Source: Microcaldota archaeon (GTDB lineage: Archaea; Micrarchaeota; Micrarchaeia; Micrarchaeales; CABMGC01). From it: a DNA stretch of 35,980 bases. A model generated the notes under the pieces. It searched no databases. It was not told the origin of the DNA and saw only the letters and a program-made list of their open reading frames with translations. The position numbers and the translations under genes were made by a program. Of the stretch, positions 1 to 10,150 are shown in pieces. The stretch is from contig JAJZLN010000029.1 of NCBI GenBank assembly GCA_021803425.1, positions 1 through 35,980 of the forward strand, given 5' to 3'. The first letter of the stretch is position 1. Each line of letters begins with the position of its first letter.

Positions 1-1
1 C

Positions 2-292
2 TGCTATATTGAAGGGAATGTTCTCCTCGTAGATTCTGTGGAGGGCAGGGAGAGGATAAGGAATGATGCTTTCTTCGGAGTGATAAGAAAGGACATCGAA
101 GAAAGGGCGAAGCTGCATGGAGCGGATACTATAATCTTCAGTGAAGGTGCGATAAATAAAACGCCCAGAGACTTCCTGAAGTTCCTGGAGAGGCAGGGAG
201 CAGAGAGGGGCAGTATAGAAATGAAGATCGATACGCAATCATATTTAGAGGCGAACAGGGGAAAGGTTAGAGGATGCCTGATTAGGGTCTGA
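2..292 (+). CDS. Hypothetical protein, 5'-truncated by window edge
   Basis: Frame of the 38..292 ORF stays open upstream to base 2 (CYIEGNVLLVDSVEGRERIRNDAFFG...), so the GTG at 38 is probably internal. Confidence 0.6.
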   Translation, partial: CYIEGNVLLVDSVEGRERIRNDAFFGVIRKDIEERAKLHGADTIIFSEGAINKTPRDFLKFLERQGAERGSIEMKIDTQSYLEANRGKVRGCLIRV

Positions 293-554
293 TGCTTAGT
301 CTTGCATTTGCAGCACAGACTACATATTTTTATACAATGCCGTAATCATTCTTCGGCACCTCTGCAATCCTTTCAGAGATATATTTAGGATTAACGCGGT
401 GCTTCTTTAGTATATTAGCAAGCAATTTTATCGATCCGGTTGCCAAGCATGAAATTTTCATATAATTCAATAAGCTTTCCGTAAAACATATTTCTGTCCT
501 AGATTTGCCAACTTTCATGCAAAATGCAAGTAACAATTATTGTGCAGTAAGTAT

Positions 555-1319
555 CTAGGCAAGTACAACATAGTTGACTACATAGGCAATGATAAATCCT
601 ATGAGAATGCCTGCATATGTGCGCCAGACCAACATGTTTATCTCTTTCCTGTCTTCTGATCTGCTCCTGTTTATGTTTACATGGAAAAGCACTAACACCA
701 CATATAATATGGCGGCACTTGCAATGGCATCGAAGAACACTATGAATATTCTGGAAAAGAATACCAATCCTATCAACGTCCCAATGATTGTAGGCATGCC
801 GCTTATGAGGAATGCGCCTGTGATGAATTTCTTTTCTATTTTTACCTTTGTTCCCACAAGCGATGCGGCAATAGGGAAGCCTTCTGTTATGTTCTGCAAG
901 GTGAATCCTATCACCGATATTGCGTATATTGTGATAAGGCCTGCAGCTGCAGCAGAGCCGAATACGAGGCCTTCAGTAAGATTCTGAAGCCCAATTCCAA
1001 AAGCTGCAAGTATCGACGTCCTCTTTGGATTTTCCTCCGGATCTCTGCTGCCCTTCGGTATTATGAAAAACAGGAACGAAACTGCAAATGCTACTATAAA
1101 CACAAGCTCAAGCGGATCTATTATCGTGTTGTTTCCAAATATCGCTGCTACATCTCCATAAATGTCCATTAGCAGAAATGCGAGCATACCTGCAGCTATT
1201 GCATTGAGCAGAAGAATCTGCTTAAGCTTGATCTTTTTGTAAAATATTATCGGCATTGAAAGAAATACCGAAAAGCCCATTACAATTGAGAGTGCAATAG
1301 TGAGATAAAACGAAACCAT
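555..1319 (-). CDS. ZIP-family metal transporter
   Basis: 254 aa multi-TM protein; GIGLQNLTEGLVFGSA and GFTLQNITEGFPIAASL resemble the conserved ZIP TM4/TM5 H/N-x-x-E-G motifs. Confidence 0.75.
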   Translation of the reverse strand: MVSFYLTIALSIVMGFSVFLSMPIIFYKKIKLKQILLLNAIAAGMLAFLLMDIYGDVAAIFGNNTIIDPLELVFIVAFAVSFLFFIIPKGSRDPEENPKRTSILAAFGIGLQNLTEGLVFGSAAAAGLITIYAISVIGFTLQNITEGFPIAASLVGTKVKIEKKFITGAFLISGMPTIIGTLIGLVFFSRIFIVFFDAIASAAILYVVLVLFHVNINRSRSEDRKEINMLVWRTYAGILIGFIIAYVVNYVVLA

Positions 1320-1413
1320 GTCTTTACACCAAACGCTATAACTTAGTTATATTCCTCCTAATGCTTAAAAAATGAGCAGGAGCCATGCAGATCTATTTTA
1401 ATGTCCAACAAAA

Positions 1414-2208
1414 CTAATTATTCGTAATCCACTCTCCGGCTTCATTCATGTCCTTGAAAATATGATCTGGACTTTCCATTTCTAGATGCTTCTTCAAGCC
1501 CATACCGCACAGGAGGGCTCCGGATATACACCCTGCATCCTTAGCAGCACGTATGTCAATTACTGCGTCACCTAAATATATTATCCCTTCAGGGATGACC
1601 CCCGAGCGCTCTGAAAGCAGCTTCAATCCCTCTCCTGAAGGCTTTGCCATGGTCACATCCTTCGGGGTTATTATATTGCTGCATAGACTTATTATGGAAT
1701 CTGGCACATCCCTCTTCACAGAGTTTATCCCCGAATTTGTAACTATTGATATCTCCTTTCCTGCAGCGTGGACTTTGTTTATTGTTTCTTCCACATCAGG
1801 GTAAATTCTTACAAGCTTCTCAGCATCCTCTGATTCAAACATATCCGCATATGCGTCAACCATGCCATCCACTGTCTCATCGTCAGGGCATTTTTCGCTG
1901 TTCATGCTCACCAAATTCCAGATAAAAGCTTCGGCGTCCTGCCGTTTTATCATATCATATATCCTTGGCTTGTTTTCAATATTGAGTAAAACAGCTATCG
2001 CCTTTATCGATTCCCTCTTGCTGTTTAATCTCCCAAGACCCTTAAAATGCCACAAATCTTTAACTGTGAATTCCTCCAAGAATCTCTTTCCAAGGCCTAT
2101 CTCATCAAGGCCTATCCTATAACATTCATAAACAAGGGTTGAAGAATCCCTCACTACCCCATCAACGTCAAGAGCCATCAGTTTTATCATAAGATTGCCT
2201 GCATACAA
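1414..2208 (-). CDS. HAD-superfamily hydrolase (phosphoglycolate phosphatase-like)
   Basis: N-terminal DVDGVVRDS, SIVTNSG, KPSGEGL and YLGDAVIDIRAAKDAG HAD motifs. Confidence 0.8.
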   Translation of the reverse strand: MYAGNLMIKLMALDVDGVVRDSSTLVYECYRIGLDEIGLGKRFLEEFTVKDLWHFKGLGRLNSKRESIKAIAVLLNIENKPRIYDMIKRQDAEAFIWNLVSMNSEKCPDDETVDGMVDAYADMFESEDAEKLVRIYPDVEETINKVHAAGKEISIVTNSGINSVKRDVPDSIISLCSNIITPKDVTMAKPSGEGLKLLSERSGVIPEGIIYLGDAVIDIRAAKDAGCISGALLCGMGLKKHLEMESPDHIFKDMNEAGEWITNN

Positions 2209-2240
2209 ACCATTCCGTCAAGCAGCTGTACCATTACGGA

Positions 2241-2663
2241 CTATTTCTTCCCGAATCCTGGATCAAGCTCAGAAACCTTAATCACTACCTTATTCACGTC
2301 TCCTTTTATTGCATTTATTATTACATTCACGCTCTTCGCTACTTTCTTGTCAGGGATCAGTCTTATAGCGCCATTCAGGTCTATCATCATAAGTGCATTT
2401 ACCACTGGATGTATTTCGCTCAGCGCAAACCTTACGACACCCAAGAAAACCTTTTCTATCAAATTGGCCTCTCTGTATACTCCTATCGATATCTTAATAT
2501 CGCCAATGTCCCCAGCTTCTCCCTTCCGCACAGCCCTAAGAAGGTCATTTCTTAGCTTCTTATCCTTATTTATGCTGTCTGCAATCCTTTCCAATTTCTC
2601 TTGTTCCTTGCCTGTAGACAGCCCGGCAAGCCCCGGCACCCTTAATATCTGCATATTATACAC
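2241..2663 (-). CDS. Conserved hypothetical protein, 140 aa
   Basis: Intact ORF in an operon-like position upstream of the HAD gene; no recognised motif. Confidence 0.55.
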   Translation of the reverse strand: MYNMQILRVPGLAGLSTGKEQEKLERIADSINKDKKLRNDLLRAVRKGEAGDIGDIKISIGVYREANLIEKVFLGVVRFALSEIHPVVNALMMIDLNGAIRLIPDKKVAKSVNVIINAIKGDVNKVVIKVSELDPGFGKK

Positions 2664-2798
2664 AATGTCATTATTCCAGAACTATAAATAGTTTTTGTGC
2701 AATAGTAGTTCCTGTACCCATATCATTAGCTGCCTGTTTACAGCCAATTATATTAAGCTTTTCTGATATCATATAATTCAATTAAATCGTGAGGTCCA

Positions 2799-3374
2799 AT
2801 GACAAAGCTCATACTCCTGACCGGAACACCAGGCGCCGGAAAATCAACCATACTCAATGGCATTTCAAAACCATCCGGCAGATTCAAGCTTCTCAATATG
2901 GGCAATGAAATGCTGGACATAATGAAGGAAAAGTTCGGCATAACCGATAGGGATCGAATCCGCGCAATAGACGACAAGAGTACAATACTCATAAGAAACG
3001 AGGTAATGCAGAAAATAATAGACGAAAAGCAGGATGCAATAATAGATACCCACGCATCAGTAAAGAATGGCAGGAGATACCGCCCCGGGTTTTCAATTGC
3101 CGAGCTTGAGAAGATAAGGATAAGCGCAATAATCTACATAGACGCTTCTTCAGAGGAGATATTCAACAGGAGGAAGAGGGACAAGACAAGGGTGAGGGAG
3201 AATGACACAACGGCAGAAATCGACGAATGGCGAAGTGTAAACATATCAATAATATCCACCTTTGCGGTATATTTAAATATCCCAATATATATAATATACA
3301 ATAAAGAAGGACACTCCGCTGAAGCAATAAACGAGGTTCAGGCCATAACTCAGGAGTTCTTCGGCAAAGATTAG
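2799..3374 (+). CDS. adkA: Archaeal-type adenylate kinase
   Basis: P-loop GTPGAGKST near N-terminus, IDTHASVKNGRRYRPG, RRKRDKTRVRENDT; gene context with DUF106/L34e/cmk/L14e. Confidence 0.88.
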   Translation: MTKLILLTGTPGAGKSTILNGISKPSGRFKLLNMGNEMLDIMKEKFGITDRDRIRAIDDKSTILIRNEVMQKIIDEKQDAIIDTHASVKNGRRYRPGFSIAELEKIRISAIIYIDASSEEIFNRRKRDKTRVRENDTTAEIDEWRSVNISIISTFAVYLNIPIYIIYNKEGHSAEAINEVQAITQEFFGKD

Positions 3375-3381
3375 AGGGCAG

Positions 3382-3852
3382 GTGAATATTTTGACACTAG
3401 CATTGGAAATAGCAGTAATAGCGATTGCATATGTAATGTTATCGGTAGTGGTGCAAAGGAAGGCGTCAAACTATGCAAGGATAAAACAGATCAAGGTAGA
3501 GATGAACGCAAAGATGGCAGAGCTTAAAGCAATGGGCAAAGACGCGACAAAAGAGCTTATGGCGCAGAAGCAAAAGGAGATAACCTCCCTCGCATCCGAG
3601 AGCATGAGGCACCAGCTCAAGGCCACATTCATAATCCTGCCAATATTTTTCATACTTTTCTATGTGGCGCTGCCGCGCATGTTTCCAGGCACGCAGCCAA
3701 CAATAAATGTAATGTCATTCAAGCTTACATATCAGACATTCTTTATAGCCATAGCCTTTATAGGGGGGCTGCTGTCAAGTATGCTTCTTGCCGTATACGA
3801 AAAAGCAAGATCCAAGCAGCAGGCAAAAAGTGCTCCGCAGCCCATACAATGA
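3382..3852 (+). CDS. DUF106 / EMC3-TMCO1-like (Oxa1 superfamily) membrane protein
   Basis: N-terminal TM, charged coiled coil, two C-terminal TMs; GTG start; positioned between adkA and rpl34e as in many archaea. Confidence 0.82.
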   Translation: MNILTLALEIAVIAIAYVMLSVVVQRKASNYARIKQIKVEMNAKMAELKAMGKDATKELMAQKQKEITSLASESMRHQLKATFIILPIFFILFYVALPRMFPGTQPTINVMSFKLTYQTFFIAIAFIGGLLSSMLLAVYEKARSKQQAKSAPQPIQ

Positions 3853-3861
3853 GGTATTCAT

Positions 3862-4182
3862 ATGCCAAAACCAATGCACCGGTCAAGAAGCTTCAGGAGG
3901 CTTGACAGGGTAACCAAATCAAACAGGCATGTCATACATTATGAGAGGAGGAAGCCCTCATTTCCGCACTGCGCAATATGCAGGCATGAGCTGAATGGCA
4001 TATCGCTGAGTCCAAGGGGCAAATCTACTTCAACAAATTCTAGGAAATTCGGCGGAGTCCTGTGCGCAAACTGCACAAGCAGCGTAATAAAGCTTGCAAG
4101 CAGGATAGAGCATGGAGAAATGAAGCTAAACGACATAAGCATCTCACATAAGGCATTCGTGCTTCAGATGATCTCGCACTGA
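3862..4182 (+). CDS. rpl34e: 50S ribosomal protein L34e
   Basis: MPKPMHRSRSFRRL...HYERRKPSFPHCAICRHELNGI, C-x2-C zinc-binding pairs. Confidence 0.88.
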   Translation: MPKPMHRSRSFRRLDRVTKSNRHVIHYERRKPSFPHCAICRHELNGISLSPRGKSTSTNSRKFGGVLCANCTSSVIKLASRIEHGEMKLNDISISHKAFVLQMISH

Positions 4183-4191
4183 GCTGGGTCC

Positions 4192-4713
4192 ATGATAATA
4201 GCAATATCTGGGCTTACTGGTTCTGGAAAATCCACAATAGGCGAGGAGGTTGCAAGGGAGCTAAACATAAAGCATATCTCCACTACGCACAAAAAATACG
4301 CCCTTCCTGGCGAGGAACTGCTCAAATTCACAAAGAACGCCACTCCCGAATTCGAGAGGAGATTTGATAAGCAGATAATAAAGGAAGCAAACGAATCCGA
4401 TTGTGTGGTGACTACATGGCTAAGCCCATGGCTAATAAAGGGCGCCACCGCAAGGGTCTGGCTTCATGCAAGCCCTGAGGTAAGGGCCGTGAGAAAGAAG
4501 CATGAGCTTAAAAAAAGCCTGGATTACATACGCAAATATGTGAAGGACAAGGACACTACAAATGCGAGAAGGTTCAGGAAGATATACGGCGTTGACATAA
4601 ACGACCATTCAATATTCGATATAATTATAAATACTGACGGGCTTAACATATCGCAGGTATCACAGCTGGTGGTATCTCTTTCAGCAATAAAAGAGAAGAA
4701 AATATTCAAGTGA
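4192..4713 (+). CDS. cmk: Cytidylate kinase, archaeal type
   Basis: MIIAISGLTGSGKSTIGEEVARELNIKHIS P-loop; operon context. Confidence 0.85.
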   Translation: MIIAISGLTGSGKSTIGEEVARELNIKHISTTHKKYALPGEELLKFTKNATPEFERRFDKQIIKEANESDCVVTTWLSPWLIKGATARVWLHASPEVRAVRKKHELKKSLDYIRKYVKDKDTTNARRFRKIYGVDINDHSIFDIIINTDGLNISQVSQLVVSLSAIKEKKIFK

Positions 4714-4808
4714 AAGTATAAAGGAGTGTATATATTACGGTTGATTTAATATTGATTGCATCAAATTATTGAAGTGAAATGATTAATTTGTATTAATAAT
4801 GTGATAGA

Positions 4809-5108
4809 ATGGCATTGATAGAAGAAGGGAGAGTATGCATAAAGAAGCTTGGCAGGGATGCAGGCAGCAAGGCGGTGATAACAAAAATATTGGATGACAA
4901 CTTTGTCAACATCCGCAGCTCTGTAAGGCCGCATGAGAGGAAGTGCAATGTAAAGCATCTTGAGTTCATATCCGAGAAGGTATCCCTTTCAGACCAGGAT
5001 CAGCTAGCAAAGGCTCTTGAAATAGACAAATCAAAGCTCACTGCACAGCCAAAGGCGCAGAAATCAACCCAATCAAAAGAACAGAAGCCACCAAAAGCCG
5101 CAGCTTGA
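4809..5108 (+). CDS. rpl14e: 50S ribosomal protein L14e
   Basis: EEGRVCIKKLGRDAGSKAVITKILDDNFVNI...RKCNVKHLE; follows cmk as in other archaea. Confidence 0.83.
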   Translation: MALIEEGRVCIKKLGRDAGSKAVITKILDDNFVNIRSSVRPHERKCNVKHLEFISEKVSLSDQDQLAKALEIDKSKLTAQPKAQKSTQSKEQKPPKAAA

Positions 5109-5305
5109 TATACGCAATCCTTAGGATTCTGCAGGAGATGCAGATGGCAAAGAATACGAGGCCGTGCTTTCTGCAATAAGTTCATGTATTCAGATGCCTT
5201 ACTGTAACTATTTGCTCATATAAGCGTATAATAACCCTATTATTACAAATTCAAAATCTAAAATTATGGGGTTAATTTAATAAGCATTTGCTGTATAATA
5301 TACTT

Positions 5306-6553
5306 ATGAAAGAGCTATTTCACAGGGATCTGGAAGATGACATAATCAAGTTTATTGATAGGAAGGAGATAATCATAATACGTGGTCCGAGGCAATCCGG
5401 CAAGACTACACTGTTAAGGCTTATAAGTGACAGGGTTAAGGGCACAAAGAAGTTCTTTGACTTGGATATACTGATGGACAGGAATGCTGTAGAGAGATCG
5501 CCTCTTGAATTTGTAAAGAGTTTGGGCGAAGGAAAATTAAATCTATTTCTTGATGAAATCCAGCGCCTTAATGAAGGCGGCGAGAAACTCAAGATAATAT
5601 ACGACAACATGGAAAACGTGAAGATATTTGCCACAGGCTCTTCTTCGCTGCAGATAAAATCTAACATATTGAATTATTTGGTTGGGAGGGCGTTTGTATT
5701 TGAACTATTTACCCTAAGTTTCGGAGAATTTCTAATGTTGCGTGATGAGCAGTTATACAAAATATTCAAGGACAGGAAAAACTCTGTATTGAAGTTCATT
5801 GATTCTGGTACTGGTATAAAAGAGTCAATTCTTGAGCAAAAATTCCAAATACTGCTCAAAGAATACTTGATATTTGGGGGATATCCTGAAGTTGTAAAAG
5901 CCAAGACCGCAGACACTAAAAAGACCATCTTAAAGAATATTGTAAGCAACCATATAGATAAAGACATCGTATCCTTCTTCAGGATTGAAGATACATGGCG
6001 CTTCACAAATTTCTCCAAGGCGCTTTCCTTCAACATTGCAAATCTATTCTCACCAGCATCAATATCGAGAGAGATAGGCATATCCTATGCAAGAACTGAG
6101 AAATACATGAACATGCTCATCAATACATACATAATAAGCCTTCTTAGGCCGTATCACAAGAACCTCACCACAGAGATTAAAAAAGAGCCAAAGCTTTATT
6201 TTATGGATCTTGGTTTCAGGAATTCGGTAATGGAAAATTTTTCAGATTTTGATAATCGGGATGACAGAGGCAAACTAGCGGAAAATTTTGTTTTCAGGGA
6301 GCTTACGAGTCTGAATTTCAAGATAAAGTACTGGAGAACCACATCAAAAGGAGAGATTGATTTCGTAATAGAAAAGGAAAATGAGCTGATACCCATAGAA
6401 GTGAAACTGGGCGGCGGAGCTCTAGGCAAAAGTTTTCACAGTTTCTTAGATACCTACAAACCCAAGAGGGCTATAATATTCACTGGCGGCGAATTCAGGA
6501 TGCAAAAGCTCAGTACAACTACCATATACTGGCTTCCTGTATCTTATATATAA
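5306..6553 (+). CDS. AAA ATPase with C-terminal DUF4143-like/nuclease-like region
   Basis: IIIRGPRQSGKTTLLRL Walker A, LFLDEIQRL Walker B, FATGSSSLQI; C-terminal ENFVFREL...YWRTTSKGEIDFVIEKENELIPIEVK. ORF track starts at TTG 5288; ATG 5306 (MKELFHRDL) is more likely. Confidence 0.85.
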   Translation: MKELFHRDLEDDIIKFIDRKEIIIIRGPRQSGKTTLLRLISDRVKGTKKFFDLDILMDRNAVERSPLEFVKSLGEGKLNLFLDEIQRLNEGGEKLKIIYDNMENVKIFATGSSSLQIKSNILNYLVGRAFVFELFTLSFGEFLMLRDEQLYKIFKDRKNSVLKFIDSGTGIKESILEQKFQILLKEYLIFGGYPEVVKAKTADTKKTILKNIVSNHIDKDIVSFFRIEDTWRFTNFSKALSFNIANLFSPASISREIGISYARTEKYMNMLINTYIISLLRPYHKNLTTEIKKEPKLYFMDLGFRNSVMENFSDFDNRDDRGKLAENFVFRELTSLNFKIKYWRTTSKGEIDFVIEKENELIPIEVKLGGGALGKSFHSFLDTYKPKRAIIFTGGEFRMQKLSTTTIYWLPVSYI

Positions 6554-6597
6554 TAGAATATCCGAATAGAAGAGAGTGCCAGAAATCTAATCGCAGT

Positions 6598-6843
6598 TTA
6601 TTTGCGCATTTCCTTCTTCAGTTCATGCCATTTCTTCGCATATGATACTGTGAGTGCCGCAGGCCATGCCGCAAACGCTATCGAAACTGCGGCAAATCCA
6701 ATGTTTCCGTTCGCCATATTATCAAATCCAACTGCCAGAAACATTCCCGCAACTCCTCCGGAACCCAATGTCGCAATCTTCTCATCATTGCGTACAAGAA
6801 ACATGTTGTAATTGTCGTGCAGTTTTTTCATCATTTTTTTCAT
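6598..6843 (-). CDS. Small membrane protein, hypothetical
   Basis: 81 aa, two hydrophobic segments. Confidence 0.5.
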   Translation of the reverse strand: MKKMMKKLHDNYNMFLVRNDEKIATLGSGGVAGMFLAVGFDNMANGNIGFAAVSIAFAAWPAALTVSYAKKWHELKKEMRK

Positions 6844-6927
6844 TTTATCATCCGGCTTTCATCATCAAGAACAAAGATTGAAATACATGTATATAAATTA
6901 TTGCTCCGAATCAAATAATGTAATATC

Positions 6928-8259
6928 ATGAAGTTCAAGATCACAGAGAAGATAAAATCGATAATCAAGCGAGACGGCAAAGTAATGATGACTACGACCC
7001 GAGGCGATGTCCCGCTTGTTATAGAGAAAGGAGATGGGGACTTCATATACGATGTATCTGGCAACAAGTTCATAGACTTCTCATCGCTGATAGCGGTATA
7101 CAATTTCGGCATAAATGCCAACAAGGAAGTCAGGGAGGCCGTGAAGAAGCAGGCAGACGTGCTTATGCATGCAGCATTCACCGATTTTTATTCGGAGATT
7201 CCGGTAAGCTTCGCGGAAAATCTCCTGACAATGTTTCCAAAAGGGTTTGGCAAGGTGTTCTTCTCCAATTCCGGTACTGAGGCAAATGAAGCCGCAATAA
7301 AATACTCAAAGCTGTTCACAAAGAGGCAGTACCTTATCGGCTTCTACAACTCATTCCACGGAAGAACACACGGTTCCTTGTCGATAACATCATCAAAGCT
7401 TGTCCAGAGGGAGCACTTCGGCCCGTTCAATTCCACTGTCCACGTTCCTTATGCATACTGCTACAGGTGCCCGTTCGGCAAGGAGTATCCTTCATGCGGT
7501 CTTGAATGTGTTGATTACATAAAGAAGAATGCGCTCGGAAAGGAGGTTCCTCCAAAAGAGGTCGCAGCCATATTCATAGAGCCGGTTCAGGGGGAAGGAG
7601 GCTATATAGTGCCTCCTAAAGATTTCATAAAGGAAATAAGGAATATTGCAGACGACAATGGCATAATACTTGTATCTGATGAAGTGCAGGCAGGCTATAT
7701 GAGGACCGGCAAATTCCTGGCGATGGATAATTTCGGAGTCACTGCCGATATCTATACTATGGCCAAGTCCATGGGGGGCGGCTTGCCAATAGGTGCTACG
7801 ATAACAAGGAGTTCGCTAGGAGATGTGCCCGAAGGCGCGCACTCCAACACATATGGCGGCAACCTCGCGGCAGTCGCAGCCGCAAACGCCCAACTTAGAT
7901 ACCTTAAGAAAAACCTGTCAAGCATAGAGATGCAGGCCACTGAGAAAGGCAGGATTGTCCTGGACAGGCTAAACAAGATGAAGGACAAGTATGAGATAAT
8001 CGGCGACGTGAGAGGATTGGGCTTCATGATAGGAATAGAGTTCGTGAAGGACAAGAAGTCCAAGGAGCCTGCTCCCAAGGAAAGGGACGAAGTCGTAGTA
8101 GAGGCGTTCAACAATGGCCTTGTCATGCTTCCATGCGGAGCATCGACACTCAGGATAATACCTCCGATAACCATATCAATCAAAAACCTTGAAGAAGGGC
8201 TCGATATATTAGAGACTTCAATAAGCAATGCGGACAGGAATCAAAAGCGCCGCTCATGA
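6928..8259 (+). CDS. Class III (PLP-dependent) aminotransferase, 4-aminobutyrate/acetylornithine type
   Basis: FFSNSGTEANEAAIKYSK, NSFHGRTHGSLSITSSK, EPVQGEGGY, VSDEVQAGYMRTGKFLAMDNFGV, TMAKSMGGGLPIGA. Confidence 0.9.
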   Translation: MKFKITEKIKSIIKRDGKVMMTTTRGDVPLVIEKGDGDFIYDVSGNKFIDFSSLIAVYNFGINANKEVREAVKKQADVLMHAAFTDFYSEIPVSFAENLLTMFPKGFGKVFFSNSGTEANEAAIKYSKLFTKRQYLIGFYNSFHGRTHGSLSITSSKLVQREHFGPFNSTVHVPYAYCYRCPFGKEYPSCGLECVDYIKKNALGKEVPPKEVAAIFIEPVQGEGGYIVPPKDFIKEIRNIADDNGIILVSDEVQAGYMRTGKFLAMDNFGVTADIYTMAKSMGGGLPIGATITRSSLGDVPEGAHSNTYGGNLAAVAAANAQLRYLKKNLSSIEMQATEKGRIVLDRLNKMKDKYEIIGDVRGLGFMIGIEFVKDKKSKEPAPKERDEVVVEAFNNGLVMLPCGASTLRIIPPITISIKNLEEGLDILETSISNADRNQKRRS

Positions 8260-9063
8260 TTTGTGCAGCTTGGCAAGCTTCATTATCTCTTCATATATTG
8301 CTGCAGTCCCGCTTGCGCCTACCCTAAATTGCAAAGGATCCGGTTTTCTTCCGGAAGCTTCAATGAAGTCAAGTATCTGCTGGTATGTGCGCACGCCTCC
8401 TGAAACTTTTATGCCAACATTCCCTTTCCCAAGCCTCTTGGATATGTCATTCATGAGCTTGACATTGTCTATGTCTGCCCCCGATGTCCTGTTTCCTATG
8501 GACTTTGCATATGCTTCATCAGCGAATCCTGTGCTGGTCTTTATGAAATCAGCGCCGGACATGAATACTGCTTCATAAACTTTAGGTTTTTCCTCCCCTG
8601 TGAGATAAGCATCCTCAGTTATTACCTTGATTTTCATGTTTCCTGCATGTGCTTCACCAGATACCGATTTTAGATCGCTTAAGACATCGCCGAACCTCCC
8701 TGATTTCGCTGTGCCTATCTGGACCACAATGTCTATCTCGTCAGCAATATTTACAAGAGATTTTATCACTCCGTTCCTTTCCTCAGTATTCATCGCACCA
8801 AGAGGAAAGTCCACCACCACAGCAAGCCTAAGATCATATTTTCTGCTATTGATCCTTTCTCTTGCAAGCCTGGCATACAAAGGCGCTATGCACACTGAAT
8901 ATGTTCCGAGCTTTGCAGCTTCGTCTATCAATGACTCTACCTGCGCGGCTGTAGAGTATGGCTTCAGTAGCGTGTGGTCTATGAGCCCCATCATCTTTCT
9001 TGCCGGATTTATTGTCCCTGATTCTTGCAATATATTACCATAATTGATTTGAACAGAAAACAA
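8254..9063 (-). CDS. deoC: Deoxyribose-phosphate aldolase
   Basis: LIDHTLLKPYSTAAQ, VVDFPLGAM, FIKTSTGF, VGIKVSGGVRTYQQ; converges on the aminotransferase with a 6-bp overlap. Confidence 0.9.
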   Translation of the reverse strand: MFSVQINYGNILQESGTINPARKMMGLIDHTLLKPYSTAAQVESLIDEAAKLGTYSVCIAPLYARLARERINSRKYDLRLAVVVDFPLGAMNTEERNGVIKSLVNIADEIDIVVQIGTAKSGRFGDVLSDLKSVSGEAHAGNMKIKVITEDAYLTGEEKPKVYEAVFMSGADFIKTSTGFADEAYAKSIGNRTSGADIDNVKLMNDISKRLGKGNVGIKVSGGVRTYQQILDFIEASGRKPDPLQFRVGASGTAAIYEEIMKLAKLHKS

Positions 9064-9107
9064 TATAAAAAGTCCATTTCATTATACTAGGAGTTTAAAA
9101 TGGTGCC

Positions 9108-10145
9108 ATGCCTAAAAACAACAATTCCAGCCGCGCAATTGAGAAATACCAGAAGACCGTCAAGCAGCTCAGGCTCATAACGTCAATATCTCTCGTGCTA
9201 GGCATAATCGCCATATTCATCTCTATATATTCAATATATGTGGTCACTCCTGGCTTTTACTCCTTGCTTTCTTCTCACGTAACTACAGCTGCAAACAATA
9301 CTACGGCGCAAACCTCAAAGTTTCCCACATTTGCGGGAATAGACGACCCTCTTAATTCGACCCAGCTCTCCGTTATAAACAATGCGCCCAATTCATATTT
9401 TGAGACTGCAGGCTTGATGTACCTTAACGGGTCGATTTCCAATCCAATCTTCACGAAAACAAATGCCGTCACCTCATTCACTTACAATAACAAAACATCC
9501 GTCGTATACCTTGGCTCTATAACATGCATATTCTGCGGGGAAAACAGGTGGGCGATGGCTCTTGCTCTCTCAAGGTTCGGCAACTTCTCAAAACTTTTTA
9601 TCGGGTATTCATCCCTTAATGACGGCGATGTGCCCACATTGTACTGGACTTCGCTTGACTACAACACTTCAACAACTACGATAGGCAATTACTATTCAAG
9701 CAGGTACATAAATTTCTTTTCAATAGACGATGTAAAGCCGATAACCGGTGGATTCAACCTAAACACCATGCCGCAGATGCTCTCAAACATAAAGGCGCGC
9801 GGCAACCAGACATATGTAAATGCCTTTGATTATATAATCAATCTTAGCTCAAGGAATGCAACCGCATTCACCGGCACCCCGTATACTATATGGGGCAATT
9901 ATCAATTTGAGGGCGCAGATGCTGCTGATTTCGGAAATTCGACTCCTACTAGCGGGACAGTGGCGCTGTCATACATGACCCATGCACAGGTATTCTCGCA
10001 GCTTGCACATCCTTCTGACCAGTTTGCATGGACGGAATATGCCGCTGCAGACGTTTACACGGCAGCAATCTGCAAGTCTATAGGCAACTCTGCCTCCGTA
10101 TGCTCCCTGCCTTCAATACAGGAGATCGAAACCGCATTCAAGTGA
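9108..10145 (+). CDS. DUF929-like thiol (CxxC) membrane-anchored protein
   Basis: N-terminal TM, extracytoplasmic part with YLGSITCIFCGENRWAMALALSRFGNFSKL. Confidence 0.75.
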   Translation: MPKNNNSSRAIEKYQKTVKQLRLITSISLVLGIIAIFISIYSIYVVTPGFYSLLSSHVTTAANNTTAQTSKFPTFAGIDDPLNSTQLSVINNAPNSYFETAGLMYLNGSISNPIFTKTNAVTSFTYNNKTSVVYLGSITCIFCGENRWAMALALSRFGNFSKLFIGYSSLNDGDVPTLYWTSLDYNTSTTTIGNYYSSRYINFFSIDDVKPITGGFNLNTMPQMLSNIKARGNQTYVNAFDYIINLSSRNATAFTGTPYTIWGNYQFEGADAADFGNSTPTSGTVALSYMTHAQVFSQLAHPSDQFAWTEYAAADVYTAAICKSIGNSASVCSLPSIQEIETAFK

Positions 10146-10150
10146 TTTAG

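Noticed and set aside
330-536. 68-aa minus-strand ORF
   Set aside because: No recognisable motif, unremarkable composition, no strong context; cannot be supported.
6820-6843. T6/T7 runs at the start of the small membrane protein gene
   Set aside because: Explained by Lys codons (MKKMMKK) and too short to claim slippage.
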